From positions 29,063 to 93,062 of the IMG/VR virus record IMGVR_UViG_3300032046_000010: a stretch of 64,000 bases of DNA. One strand, 5' to 3'. Below are positions 34,680-43,982 of the stretch, in pieces. The notes under the pieces are model-generated. The model was not told the DNA's origin, ran no database searches, and saw only the letters and a list, made by a program, of their open reading frames with translations. The stretch's first letter is position 1, and the number at the start of each line of letters is the position of its first letter. A program made the position numbers and the translations under genes. Origin of the DNA: a virus.

Positions 34680-35506
34680 CAGCTCTTCCTCAGTGGAGAC
34701 TGGGAGGGCATGGAGAAAAAACCCTCACTGGCCCACTCCAGCAAGCCGAACATCTCGCTGGAGCACCGCTCGCAGCGCGACTCGATGAGCATCCGGGGTC
34801 CGGGGCTGTTGTCCTCGATGGACTTGGAGATCAGCTCCACGTCCCACTTGGACATCTCGTCCACATCCGCATCGAACAGTACCGGAGGCCCGTCCAGTCC
34901 CTCCGCCGTGACCAGAGCCGCCTTCAGCATCATGATCTGCCGCAAGCCCTCGTCATCGAAGCGGGAGACATCAAGCTGGCCCCAGACGGGAGGCTGGAGT
35001 GTCAACGACCGCCGGACCTGTCCTCCAATCTTCACGCCGTCCCGTAACTCCAGCGGCCAGGTCAACTGCTTCGTGTCGGTTGCGACCTCGACCTCCAGCG
35101 TGTCCAGGTCCCCAACGACCTGTTGTGCGTTCCGGCAGGCCGGACACCGCATCAACAGCGGGAACTGCGGACCCAGCGCCGCATACCTGATGTACAGGTA
35201 GGCGTACAGGATGTCTGCGAGGTACGCTTGCGAGAACACCAGCTTGCGCGTTCCCTTGTCCTCCATCGAAGCTACGTTGTGCGGCCCGAACTGCTTGACC
35301 AGCAGCGACATGGCAGCTTCCACGTAGGCTCCGACGCCGGAACCAGGACGGCGCATCTTGGCAAGCTCCCGCTCCTGCTTCATCTGGTACGGGATGAGGT
35401 CCAGAGCCTTGTCCAGAGTGCCCGCCGAAACCACCCCCACGGGTAGCTGGGAGCCCAACTGAGCCAACGTCTGGATCTTGTAGCGGGTCGGCTTCGTGTT
35501 CTTCAT
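34679..35506 (-). CDS. Tail assembly chaperone / T4 gp26-like protein
   Basis: The 275-residue protein has two Cys pairs (CPAC near residue 120 and CERC near 247) that could bind zinc, and a helical middle. Position between tail tube and tape measure fits a tail chaperone, and the two Cys pairs recall T4 gp26-like baseplate proteins. Near its end lies a double slippery run (zero frame GAG GGT TTT TTC). ATG 35506 follows GGAGGCTGACC. Confidence 0.8.
   Translation of the reverse strand: MKNTKPTRYKIQTLAQLGSQLPVGVVSAGTLDKALDLIPYQMKQERELAKMRRPGSGVGAYVEAAMSLLVKQFGPHNVASMEDKGTRKLVFSQAYLADILYAYLYIRYAALGPQFPLLMRCPACRNAQQVVGDLDTLEVEVATDTKQLTWPLELRDGVKIGGQVRRSLTLQPPVWGQLDVSRFDDEGLRQIMMLKAALVTAEGLDGPPVLFDADVDEMSKWDVELISKSIEDNSPGPRMLIESRCERCSSEMFGLLEWASEGFFSMPSQSPLRKS
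34715..34724 (-). promoter_or_regulatory. Programmed -1 ribosomal frameshift site
   Basis: The minus strand reads GGGTTTTTTC. In the zero frame both G GGT TTT and T TTT TTC fit the X XXY YYZ rule for -1 slippage. Shifting gives an open frame of 12 codons that runs into the downstream chaperone frame. The site is about 35 bases before the zero-frame stop. Confidence 0.8.
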
Positions 35507-35521
35507 GGTCAGCCTCCAAAT

Positions 35522-35539
35522 GCCCGGTCAACGCCGGGC
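35522..35539 (-). other. Hairpin after the tail tube gene
   Basis: gcccgg and ccgggc form a 6-base GC stem with a 6-base loop between the tube stop and the chaperone start. No U-run follows; it may be a leaky terminator or an RNA-stability element. Confidence 0.45.
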
Positions 35540-35564
35540 TTGTGAGACGGGACCGTCACCCGGT

Positions 35565-36005
35565 CTAGCTCGCCGGGATGACCTGGTCGGCCTTGAACGT
35601 CAGCTCCAGTTCCTGCATCTCCCCCTCGTTGGCCATCTCCGCACCCGGAATCTTGCGCTTGGAGATGTACAGGCCCATGAGGGTGTAGCTGCGGGGAACG
35701 CCGAAGCCCACGCGCTCGTACACGAGGGTGCCGACCTTCTTGTACAGCGGGTGCACGGGGTCCTGGCCCTGGACGTACCAGGCTTCCACCGCCGCCACTT
35801 CCACGTCGTGGTGCATCGGGAGGGTCGCCGTGAACTCCAGTGCCTTGCGCTGGCCACCGCTCGCCGTGGTCTTGTCCGGCAGGTCCACGGTCTCCAGTTC
35901 CTCATCGATGTCCCCGATGGTGGTCAGGGTCAACGGCGGGAGTCCCGCCACGATGAGCTTCCCCTTGTTCTTGGGGATGTGATTCGGTCGGATTGCGCCC
36001 TTCAT
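35565..36005 (-). CDS. Tail tube protein
   Basis: The 146-residue protein is beta-rich and has the length of contractile-tail tube subunits (T4 gp19 group), with a central VEAWYVQGQDPVHPLYKK and a final ELTFKADQV strand. It polymerises inside the sheath. The leader AAAGGAAGTGACAAG is a good ribosome site. Confidence 0.85.
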   Translation of the reverse strand: MKGAIRPNHIPKNKGKLIVAGLPPLTLTTIGDIDEELETVDLPDKTTASGGQRKALEFTATLPMHHDVEVAAVEAWYVQGQDPVHPLYKKVGTLVYERVGFGVPRSYTLMGLYISKRKIPGAEMANEGEMQELELTFKADQVIPAS

Positions 36006-36050
36006 CTTGTCACTTCCTTTCCCATCTCATCCGACTCGCTTGAGCATCCC

Positions 36051-36758
36051 CTACGGGATGCCGCCCGGGGCCAGCAGGCCGGACACGGCCAACGCGATGC
36101 GGTTGATCGCATCGCTCGCCGTCAGCGGAACCGCCGCCGCCCAGACCACGCCCAGACCGCCGGTCAGCGTGACCGGGAGGCCCGTGAGGTTCACCTGGTC
36201 GCCACCGGCCGGATTCTGGTGCGAAGCCGCGTGCGCCGTGGGGGTCCGCGCATTCGACAGGCGCGCATCATCGCCCGCGCAAGCATCCGTCGCGCCCGCT
36301 CCCAGAGTGCGCAGCGACGGGGTTGCCGCGATGGCGCCGCTGGTCACCCAGGAGTCCAGCTTGTCGGTCGCTCCCGTCTTGGGGATGACGTTCACCGCCG
36401 GGGTTGCCGTCGCCACCTGGTCCGCTCCGCCGTGCTTGTGCGTCGAAGCGTGGGTGCCCGGGAGGCCCGTGCTGGTGACGTTCTTCCAGGTGCTGGAGTC
36501 GCCATCGTACAGCATGAGGCTCGGCACGGAACCCGGCCCGGCCGATTCCTTCACGACGTACAGATCGCCATCCTCCATCCCCGTGGTGGGCAAGTCGCCC
36601 GGGACGGAGACCACACCCCTGATCTTGATCCAGGCCGCCAGCACGTCGAGCAGGCTGGCCAGATCCTTGCCTTCCGCACTGCCTCCCTGGGTCAGCCCTC
36701 CGCCGCCCTCGAACTGCTTGGCGTCCAGCGGAAACCCTGTCGCATTCCCTCGTGCCAT
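36051..36758 (-). CDS. Virion fibre or decoration protein, paralogue of 42412-43941
   Basis: The 235-residue protein shares its first about 170 residues in pattern with the larger protein at 42412-43941: an N-terminal TGFPL, a GGV/LTRGG-type turn, a DLP segment, WKN and STGLP motifs, and ASTH. It then has a GDDARLSNARTPTAH repeat typical of phage fibre proteins. The strong leader AGGAGGAAAGGAAC matches that of the sheath gene, suggesting high output. Confidence 0.75.
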   Translation of the reverse strand: MARGNATGFPLDAKQFEGGGGLTQGGSAEGKDLASLLDVLAAWIKIRGVVSVPGDLPTTGMEDGDLYVVKESAGPGSVPSLMLYDGDSSTWKNVTSTGLPGTHASTHKHGGADQVATATPAVNVIPKTGATDKLDSWVTSGAIAATPSLRTLGAGATDACAGDDARLSNARTPTAHAASHQNPAGGDQVNLTGLPVTLTGGLGVVWAAAVPLTASDAINRIALAVSGLLAPGGIP

Positions 36759-36792
36759 GTTCCTTTCCTCCTGCCAGCGCTCCCGCGCCGCC

Positions 36793-37008
36793 TCATTCCT
36801 TCGTGACCCGTTGCGTCACGGTCGTTGCCGAACTGGGAACGGTCCCGGCGTTGTGGTCGGCCAACAGCTGGTTGAACTGGGCCGTCAGGTCGTTGACCTG
36901 GTCGATGAGCGCCCCCAGGACCTCGTACAGCGGGTCAGGCTGGCCATGGCTCTGATCAAGTCCGGCTCCGCCGTCGCCCAAGTACCTCTTCAGCTGTTTC
37001 GCCGCCAT
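36793..37008 (-). CDS. Small helical virion-region protein
   Basis: The 71-residue protein has a central amphipathic helix (VLGALIDQVNDLTAQFNQLL) and a Thr/Val-rich tail. It lies between sheath and fibre genes and has a GAGAGGTTGAG ribosome site. It could be a trimerising or attachment peptide. Function unknown. Confidence 0.75.
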   Translation of the reverse strand: MAAKQLKRYLGDGGAGLDQSHGQPDPLYEVLGALIDQVNDLTAQFNQLLADHNAGTVPSSATTVTQRVTKE

Positions 37009-37024
37009 CTCAACCTCTCACTTC

Positions 37025-37080
37025 GGGGCGTGGCAGGTCGTGCGTCTGCCACTCAACTGCCACGTCATCCACCACGCCCC
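37025..37080 (-). other. Nested hairpin after the tail sheath gene
   Basis: Outer arms ggggcgtgg/ccacgcccc (9 bases) enclose inner arms gtggcag/ctgccac (7 bases). It sits directly after the sheath stop and has no U-run. Alternative pairings are possible, as in attenuator-like structures. Confidence 0.5.
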
Positions 37081-37095
37081 ATCCTCCCGTACAGG

Positions 37096-39378
37096 CTAGC
37101 CGCTGAACACGGCTTCGAACACGCCCGCCTTGCCGATGCGGAGCACCAGCCGCTCGGTGACGTTGGCCAGCCGCAGCTTCATCTCCGCGATCTTGTCGCC
37201 CGCCGCCCTGCTGATCGGGGTGTTCACGCCGCCGTCCATCTTGATGATGCACGACTCCTTGAAGGGGAAGTCGTTGTCCAGCGCCCGCTTCTGGTACTCA
37301 CCCCAGAAGTAGGCGTACAGGGCCGTCAGCACCGGCTGATCGCTGATGCGGTCGTTGATGTCGAAGATGGTCCAGTCGAAGTTTTCCCGCAGCGTATTGA
37401 TGTAGTGGGACATCTGCTCCCGCTGGTGCTTCCACTTCCACGACCCGTCCAGGGACAGGGTCCGGTCGCCCCAGACCACATAGTCGGCGCGCACCTTCTT
37501 GATGACGCCGATGCCGGCCGGGTTGAGCCGCTCCTCATCCAGCCGGTCGGCCGTCGTGAGCTTCTTGATCCGGGGCAGGGTCACGGTGGTCCCGGCCTCC
37601 GCCTTGTGATAGCCCTGGTACGCACCGGCCACCTTGGCTTCCCGGCCCATCACCATCCCGACCGTGGGGATGAGCTTCAGGATGTCGGGAGCATCCGGGT
37701 CCACCACGTACCCGTAGCTGGGGAAGGTGACCACGCTGAAGTCGTTGCGCCCCAGCGTGTTGTTGACGTGGTCCATCGCGTTCTGCTCGGTGACGACCGT
37801 GTACGGGATCTCCTGGCGCCATTCGTAGCTCTGCGCCTCCGCATAGGCCATCCCCTGCTTTTGGACCGCCGTGCTGGTCTTGCCGGGAGCCGCCAGCTTG
37901 ACCAGCCCCTTGTTCTGCCCGCGCAGGTCGTTGAAGTACGACGTGTTGGGGTCCAGTGCCGGGAAGTAGTGGGTGTCGGTGATCCCCGCGATGCCGTCGT
38001 ACCCGCCCATCAGTTCCTGCGGGGCCAGGATCTGCGAGATGTCGCCCGCGATGGCCGCGCCGGTCATGTCCCCGATCACCGTGATGGTATTGACCGTGTT
38101 GTCAATGATCGGGAACACCTTGGTCAGCACCGACAGCTTGGGGAACACCTTGCCGTTCTTCAGAGCGCCGGGCTGAAGCGGGGCGTAGTTGATCGTCACC
38201 ACGTCGCCCGGTGCCAGGACCGTCGTGCCGTTGGTGATGGTGAACGGCGGTAGGAACGGCGTGTTGGGCGTGAAGGCTGCGCCGATGGCACCGGCCGGTC
38301 CCAGCGATCCGAACCTGGCGCTGACGGCGGTGAACGCCGGGAGCACGCCCACCGTACAGGTGATCGTGTCTTCCCACTTCATCGTGGAAGTCAGCGCCCC
38401 CAGCGCCACGACCGGGTTGGGGTTGAGCGGCCCGGTCGCCGCCCACCAGAACGGGTTGATGGTCAGCAGGGTCGCCGTGATCGCGTTGACGAAGTGGCAG
38501 AAGCCGGGACGGATGTCGGAGGACACGCCGCCGGTCCAGATGTTGGTGATCTCGACCTCCCAGTTGTCGGTGTCGTCGGTGATGACGTTCTTGTAGTAGC
38601 GCGGGTCCACCGGGCTCATGGACAGCTTGTCGTAGACCTTCACGGCCGCGCCGTCCACGTAGATCTTGATCCAGAAGCGGTCCAGCGGCTCCGCTTCATC
38701 GTTGCCCAGCTCGATGCTGATGGCCTTGCCGTCGTTCTCCCGGTACAGGTTCCAGCCCAGGTCGGCCGGGGGAGGCGTGCCCAGGTCGGTCAGCATGTTC
38801 TGGTCTGACTCGATGGTGACCACGCCCGCCGACGTGTTGCCCAGGATCTTGTAGACCTTGGTCGCCACGGCGTCCAGCTTGATGTAGCCGCCCTTCCATT
38901 CGTCCGTCAGCATCGTCGTGCCGGTCGTGAGCGTCGTGGCGGTGTAGTCACCGATGACCACACCGACGTTCTTGCCCAGAATCTTCCCCCAGCCACCGTG
39001 CTTGCCGCCGCTGTACGCCTTCAGGGTGGCGACCGGAACCCGGGCGAGTCCCGCCGTCATCCGGCGAGCGTACAGCGTCAGCATCGCCTTGACTTCCGAC
39101 CCGTCCGTGATGCGGATGAGGTGAAGCTCGCCCGCTCCCTCACCGTGGTCCCAGAAGTCCTGGCAACAGTCCGGCACGGCAGACTCGGGAATCCGCCCGC
39201 CGCACTTGCGGGTGAAGTCCCGCTTGCCGAAGGTGGAGATGAGCTTGTTGGTCGGCCCGCGCTCCAGGACACCGGTGAAGCCGGTGACACCCAGGGCAGC
39301 CTCCTGGATGGAACGCTCCGCGTCCATCTCTTCCACTCGAACACCGGCTCCACGGATCGGACCATACACCCTTGTCAT
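37096..39378 (-). CDS. Contractile tail sheath protein
   Basis: The 760-residue protein carries the phage tail sheath pattern: an N-terminal VYGPIRGAGVRVEEMD and VTGFTGVLERGP, and a C-terminal domain with WKWKHQREQMSHYINTLRE and ALYAYFWGEYQKRALDNDFPF. Length is at the upper end because of an inserted domain. It contracts to drive the tube through the host envelope. ATG 39378 has an AGGAGGAAAGGGAC leader. Confidence 0.93.
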   Translation of the reverse strand: MTRVYGPIRGAGVRVEEMDAERSIQEAALGVTGFTGVLERGPTNKLISTFGKRDFTRKCGGRIPESAVPDCCQDFWDHGEGAGELHLIRITDGSEVKAMLTLYARRMTAGLARVPVATLKAYSGGKHGGWGKILGKNVGVVIGDYTATTLTTGTTMLTDEWKGGYIKLDAVATKVYKILGNTSAGVVTIESDQNMLTDLGTPPPADLGWNLYRENDGKAISIELGNDEAEPLDRFWIKIYVDGAAVKVYDKLSMSPVDPRYYKNVITDDTDNWEVEITNIWTGGVSSDIRPGFCHFVNAITATLLTINPFWWAATGPLNPNPVVALGALTSTMKWEDTITCTVGVLPAFTAVSARFGSLGPAGAIGAAFTPNTPFLPPFTITNGTTVLAPGDVVTINYAPLQPGALKNGKVFPKLSVLTKVFPIIDNTVNTITVIGDMTGAAIAGDISQILAPQELMGGYDGIAGITDTHYFPALDPNTSYFNDLRGQNKGLVKLAAPGKTSTAVQKQGMAYAEAQSYEWRQEIPYTVVTEQNAMDHVNNTLGRNDFSVVTFPSYGYVVDPDAPDILKLIPTVGMVMGREAKVAGAYQGYHKAEAGTTVTLPRIKKLTTADRLDEERLNPAGIGVIKKVRADYVVWGDRTLSLDGSWKWKHQREQMSHYINTLRENFDWTIFDINDRISDQPVLTALYAYFWGEYQKRALDNDFPFKESCIIKMDGGVNTPISRAAGDKIAEMKLRLANVTERLVLRIGKAGVFEAVFSG

Positions 39379-39396
39379 GTCCCTTTCCTCCTGCCG

Positions 39397-40662
39397 CTAC
39401 GGGGTGACTGGGATGTCTGTCTCCAGATCACCAACCAAGCGAATCCTTCGCACCGGCGACATGCCTGACGCCTCTGTTTCGGCCGGTCGCAGGTAGCTGA
39501 GCACGCCCTTGATCTCTGCCGTGACCTTCGATGTACGAACGCCGCTGAGGCTGGGGTCCGACGTGTCCTCAAACTCTGACAGGATCTGAACCCGGTACTG
39601 CTCATCCAGCCCTTGGGAGACCAGCATCGGATTGTTCTCAAAGTAGCTCAACACGTCCTCATTCATCCGCAGCGCGTCCACCCCTGTGGGCGACAACCCG
39701 ATTATAGCGAATCTGAGGTCTGTGTAGTACGGAGGGTGAAACAGGACAGTCCGTCCTGTCGCCCGGTCGAACACCCCATCGGTGAACGCCAAGCCTCGTG
39801 AGCCGACCTCGTGGAAGTCCTCAAGCACGATGGTCGGGACCGCCGCCAGGTTCTTGTAGTCTTGCCCCTGGATGACCACGACCTTCGGCTTGTACAGGAA
39901 CCGGACCCACGCCCGGTTCCCGGCCGCGATGGAGCCTGAGAGCGTGATCACCTTGGTCCCGGGGTTGTAGCTGACCTTGAGGTCGTTGAGGTGGTCTGGA
40001 TCCAGCGTGTTGTTGAAGACGCTGTCCACGTCCGTGATGTCGAAGCCGCTGTCCAACGGGAAGCTGTTCAGGTTGATGGTCGATGCAGTGGCCGGCATAT
40101 CGATGGGGAAGTCCGCCAAGGACCGGATCGCCGCCTTCATCGAGCGGACCAGCGACCTGTAGATGATGTCCTCCCAGAAGTAGATCACTCCGTTCCAGGC
40201 AAGCTTGACCCAGTGTAGCTGCGGGGTGTAGCGCCGGTCGGTCGTGCTCAAGTTCACCACCACCCGCAACGTCCTGGATGGGAACGTGGCGATGTGGGCG
40301 TTGATGTCGGCCTCCGTGTTCCAGTCGGTCGCCCCTGCCGTCACCCACGCGGTCCCGCTCCAAAACTTGTGGTTGGTACCGTCGTGAAGCCGAACACGAT
40401 GGGACGTGACCGCCGCCTCCGCAACGTACTTGTGAAGCACCCCCACGAGCAACATGTACCAGGACTTCCAAGCGCCGGGAGCCGTGGCCTTCGACATCAC
40501 GTACAAGCCGGTGTCGAGGGGGTATCGGCCGGAGTCGTCAGGGACCAGACTCACGACGTTGAGGACGCTGTCCAGTTGAATCTTGGTAGGGTCCGACAGT
40601 GTGATCCAGCCCCTGTCTTCCTCTGCGAACGTAAACACCTTGGGTAGCAGTTGCGTTCGCAT
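39397..40662 (-). CDS. Virion structural protein upstream of the sheath
   Basis: The 421-residue protein is beta-rich with no catalytic motif. Features include WKSWYMLLVGVLHKY, a VRFLYKPKVVVIQGQDY strand set and a C-terminal SYLRPAE region. Between the neck protein and the sheath, candidates are a tail-sheath initiator or collar protein. The ATG overlaps the previous TAA (TAATG). Confidence 0.7.
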   Translation of the reverse strand: MRTQLLPKVFTFAEEDRGWITLSDPTKIQLDSVLNVVSLVPDDSGRYPLDTGLYVMSKATAPGAWKSWYMLLVGVLHKYVAEAAVTSHRVRLHDGTNHKFWSGTAWVTAGATDWNTEADINAHIATFPSRTLRVVVNLSTTDRRYTPQLHWVKLAWNGVIYFWEDIIYRSLVRSMKAAIRSLADFPIDMPATASTINLNSFPLDSGFDITDVDSVFNNTLDPDHLNDLKVSYNPGTKVITLSGSIAAGNRAWVRFLYKPKVVVIQGQDYKNLAAVPTIVLEDFHEVGSRGLAFTDGVFDRATGRTVLFHPPYYTDLRFAIIGLSPTGVDALRMNEDVLSYFENNPMLVSQGLDEQYRVQILSEFEDTSDPSLSGVRTSKVTAEIKGVLSYLRPAETEASGMSPVRRIRLVGDLETDIPVTP

Positions 40663-41273
40663 TACATACCACCCATCGCGTTGGCGATGCCTCTGTTCCA
40701 GTTGTTACGCAACACAGCGAGTAACGCCGCATCACGGAACCTGTCGTGAATGAACGGCCGCGACGGGATGCGGATGACGGAGCCTGGAACCATATCGATG
40801 AACTGGGTGGCTCCGTTCCTCGACATCCTCCGGTACAACTCAATGGCCCGTGGGCTCACGAGTCCGGCCGGGTCAAACTTGCCCAGGAGTGCCAAACCAA
40901 TGAACTTGAACATCTCCGACATCGCCCGGCTGACCGTGATCGTTGCGCCGTCGTGGACCGTCTTCACCGTGTTGTAGGCTCCGCTGGTACGCAGCACTCC
41001 CACAAAGTAGGTCGATGGAGCGAGCCTTCGGTGCGTGATGGACTGGAACAGCTGGCCTCTGTCAACCAAGGGCTTCGATGAGCCCTTGATCATCTCCGTC
41101 AGGCCTGCGTTCTTGGCATAGGCTCCCCGGGAGATGCCGGCCCGAATCTCACGCGCCATGATCAGCGCGTTGATCTTGGTCAGCCGGTCGGATGCCGCCT
41201 TGAGCTTCGCCTGGGATGCTGGCGACAGCTTGCGCAAGTAGCGCGACCAGCCTCCCGTGAGGATCAGTTGCAT
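40662..41273 (-). CDS. Tail completion/neck protein, Mu gpG or HK97 gp10-like
   Basis: The 203-residue protein has an N-terminal helix set, a VDRGQLFQSITHRRL segment, a GVLRTSGAY strand and an IPSRPFIHDR loop, the pattern of gp10/gpG tail completion proteins. It would join head and tail at the neck. It begins at a TGATG overlap. Confidence 0.8.
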   Translation of the reverse strand: MQLILTGGWSRYLRKLSPASQAKLKAASDRLTKINALIMAREIRAGISRGAYAKNAGLTEMIKGSSKPLVDRGQLFQSITHRRLAPSTYFVGVLRTSGAYNTVKTVHDGATITVSRAMSEMFKFIGLALLGKFDPAGLVSPRAIELYRRMSRNGATQFIDMVPGSVIRIPSRPFIHDRFRDAALLAVLRNNWNRGIANAMGGM

Positions 41274-41680
41274 CAGCCGTTCTCCACGACTGGCGCACGA
41301 TCACGGAAGTCGCACTGCCATAGTGAGTGACCGCCCTGGTCGGGGTAGTGCCCTCTTGGCTTGACGCCGACGATGTACAGCTTCATCGAGGTCAGCGTGC
41401 CGATCCTGGTGATCCGGTCCCGCCTCGTGGGAGTGTAGCCCGCCGCGTCGCAGTCCACCTTCCTGAACAGCAGGTAGCCACTCTCAACGTCCTGGAGTCC
41501 GGCCTGAGTGGGCGTGTCGCCGTCGTGCGTCGTCCACTTCACCTGCGCTTGGAGGTTGTAGGACACGGCCCGGTTGGCTTGCCGCACCGGCTCACTCGCA
41601 TCATCATCGTACACGGTCGCAGCAGTGTTCAACCGCTCGACCGTGACCGGGATGGGGTGGATGAGGCGCGGCATCACCAT
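41273..41680 (-). CDS. Head-tail stopper-like protein
   Basis: The 135-residue protein is beta-rich and begins MVMPRLIHPIPVTVERL; a paired-strand region carries RRDRITRIGTLT. Size and position between adaptor and completion protein fit a head closure or stopper protein. The frame is open further upstream, but that part lies inside the adaptor gene. Confidence 0.7.
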   Translation of the reverse strand: MVMPRLIHPIPVTVERLNTAATVYDDDASEPVRQANRAVSYNLQAQVKWTTHDGDTPTQAGLQDVESGYLLFRKVDCDAAGYTPTRRDRITRIGTLTSMKLYIVGVKPRGHYPDQGGHSLWQCDFRDRAPVVENG

Positions 41681-41681
41681 G

Positions 41682-42392
41682 CTACACAGCCCACTCGTAA
41701 CTCTCAGGAACCGCCATTGCCAACGGCGCACGGTACATCGTGATGATCTGGGCGACCTCCGGGTCACCGACGATGCCCAGCATTCCTCCGGCCGCTCCGC
41801 TGGCGATGGCGTATTCGATGGAGTGCCCGTCCGTGGTCTCCTTGGCGACCGGCCCGCCGGGAACCGGAGGCGCAGGGAAGCCGGAGTACATCGGCATCAG
41901 AGACTTGGAGATGAGCTTCATCACGGCCCGTTTGATCATCAGTGGCGTGGACCCATCCGGCTCCAAGTAGCCGAACGTGCCGATGAGCTTCTGGTTCCGC
42001 TGTCCCTTGGAAAACAGCGGATAATCCTCCCAGTACGTGCCCGCAAAGATGTCGCGTTTCTCATGCTTCATCTTCAGCCTGGGATTGGGCCTGTCGTCCG
42101 GCAGCGCCCGGCCGTTGTACACTTCGTAGTACATAGGGTCCAGCACCGTCGTGAAGTCTCCGTTGATGTACAGGCCGGTGATGGTCAAGATGGGGATCGG
42201 GAGGAACAGGATGTCTGAGCTGTTCCCATCAACCAGAAGCGTCAACGACCTCGACTCAAACCATTGACGGCAAGCCTTGTCGATGAACTGGCTCCAGGTG
42301 TTGATGGCTGCCTGAAGCTGAACATCGCTGGGGCCTGCAGGCGGGACTGGGATGCCCTCCGCCCGCGCCTCTGCCACCGTGATGTAGCCCAT
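41682..42392 (-). CDS. Head-tail adaptor/connector protein
   Basis: The 236-residue protein starts with a helix (ITVAEARAEGIPVPP), then a helical IDKACRQWFESR, resembling gp6/gp15-type connectors that cap the portal. The C-terminus has an Ala/Gly-rich helix. ATG 42392 follows CAGGAGAGTTGATCG. It would form the ring below the portal. Confidence 0.78.
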   Translation of the reverse strand: MGYITVAEARAEGIPVPPAGPSDVQLQAAINTWSQFIDKACRQWFESRSLTLLVDGNSSDILFLPIPILTITGLYINGDFTTVLDPMYYEVYNGRALPDDRPNPRLKMKHEKRDIFAGTYWEDYPLFSKGQRNQKLIGTFGYLEPDGSTPLMIKRAVMKLISKSLMPMYSGFPAPPVPGGPVAKETTDGHSIEYAIASGAAGGMLGIVGDPEVAQIITMYRAPLAMAVPESYEWAV

Positions 42393-42411
42393 CGATCAAC
42401 TCTCCTGTCAA

Positions 42412-43941
42412 CTACGGGATGGGAGCGCCCGTATGCGCCACGATTGCCGCTGCCATCCTGTCGAGCGCCGCCTTCACATCAATCGGATCGGGATCCACCC
42501 AGTTCGCCCCGACCAAAGGCGTGTACTTGAGGTGTTCAGCCTTCTGGTACACGCTGATCGTACCACCGCCACTCAGCGTTCCACTGACCCAGGAGTTGTA
42601 GAGGTCCAGTTTGCCCCCGACATCCACCACGTAGCTCCCGATGAGCGCTGAGTAGTACGCGATGATCTGGGCATTCGCCGGAATGGTGAAGCCTGACGAA
42701 CCGCCACGGACAGCACGGAGTTGAAGCGCGGTCCCGTTCATCGTGACGATGTTCAGGAGACTCCATGTGAAGTCCGGCGTCCGTGTCGCAGTGCAAAGCA
42801 CCGACGTTCCCTTCAGCGTTCCAAAACCGTAGGGCATGTTGGCCGCTTCGTTGGTCTCGATGATGTTGAACGCCGCGCCTGTCTTGAAGCCGCCGATGTC
42901 GTTGATCGAAAACTGCGTGATGTTGCTGATCGTGAGACCACCACCGAACTTTGTCCAGTCACCGTTGAACGACGGGTAGGTCATGTTGCGGAACAACGCA
43001 CTTGCCGTCGTCGCCCAATAGCAGTTGTCGAAGAAGAAGTTGAACCCGAAGTAGTTGCCGTTGGCAGCCCCCACCATCTCCGTTGGCTTGGTGAACTGGA
43101 TGTTCTCCATGTGAAGATCATAGAAGTTGGCGTTGTTGGCGTTACACCGGAGTGCCAGACCTGCCGCCGGATTGATCTGCGTTTGGAGGCGCGAACCCTC
43201 CCCGATCATGATCAGGCTGACCAGGTGCGAGTCCTCCAACACAAGGTTCTCGGGATACACACCTGGTGCGATGCGAATCGTGTAGGGGTTCGATTGCGAA
43301 CTGTCACCCCTGGCGATGACAGCGTTGATTGCCGCCTGGATGGTCTTGAACGGACGGTTCTGGGAGCCGGTCTGGGTGTACGTTTCCGTCCGTCCCATGT
43401 CCACGTAGAACGTCTTGGAACTGGAGGGGTCGATCAGAAGTCGGACATCATCGCCCGCGCAGGCATCCGTGGCTCCGGTCCCCAATCGTCGCCTTGATGG
43501 CGTTCCCGCCACTGCGTCTGCCGTGACCCAATCATCAATCACCGGAGCCGCCGGAGCGGAAGGGGTCTGTGGGATCGCATCGTTCGCCGGAACTGTGGCC
43601 CCCACTTTGTCAACCCCTGTGATGTGCGTACTTGCGTGGTTGGCCGGGAGGCCCGTGCTGAGCAAGTTCATCCACACTGACGTGTCGCCGTTGAAGATGT
43701 ACGCACCCGGCGGTGTTCCCGGGCCAGTCGTTTCACGGACAGCCATGATCCAGCCGTCCTCAGCATCGCTGGGCAAGTCAGCCGGGGTGTTCACAACACC
43801 ACGGATCATCACCCAGCGTTCCAGGTTGTTGAGCAACTCCTCCAGACTGAAATCGTCATCCGGCGAGCCTCCCCGCGTTAGACGGGAACCGCCCGCGAAT
43901 GCGTTGAACGGCAGCGGAAACCCTGTTGGATTGGTGCTCAT
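42412..43941 (-). CDS. Beta-helix head or neck fibre with shared N-terminal anchor
   Basis: In this 509-residue protein, residues 1-170 mirror the protein at 36051-36758 and are a likely virion anchor. From residue 175 (TFYVDMGRTETYTQTGSQNR, then FKTIQAAINAVIARGDSS) it has the entry motif of pectate-lyase-like beta-helices, with ITISNITQ-type repeats. It is encoded in the neck region, so it may be a whisker or head fibre that binds polysaccharide. Confidence 0.8.
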   Translation of the reverse strand: MSTNPTGFPLPFNAFAGGSRLTRGGSPDDDFSLEELLNNLERWVMIRGVVNTPADLPSDAEDGWIMAVRETTGPGTPPGAYIFNGDTSVWMNLLSTGLPANHASTHITGVDKVGATVPANDAIPQTPSAPAAPVIDDWVTADAVAGTPSRRRLGTGATDACAGDDVRLLIDPSSSKTFYVDMGRTETYTQTGSQNRPFKTIQAAINAVIARGDSSQSNPYTIRIAPGVYPENLVLEDSHLVSLIMIGEGSRLQTQINPAAGLALRCNANNANFYDLHMENIQFTKPTEMVGAANGNYFGFNFFFDNCYWATTASALFRNMTYPSFNGDWTKFGGGLTISNITQFSINDIGGFKTGAAFNIIETNEAANMPYGFGTLKGTSVLCTATRTPDFTWSLLNIVTMNGTALQLRAVRGGSSGFTIPANAQIIAYYSALIGSYVVDVGGKLDLYNSWVSGTLSGGGTISVYQKAEHLKYTPLVGANWVDPDPIDVKAALDRMAAAIVAHTGAPIP

Positions 43942-43982
43942 CGTTCTCTCCTGCGGGGCCGTAGCCCCTGAACCCAGCTATT

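Noticed and set aside
36007-38253. Plus-strand frame of 748 codons
   Set aside because: Runs opposite the fibre, small helical and sheath genes across their boundaries, with no domain or ribosome site.
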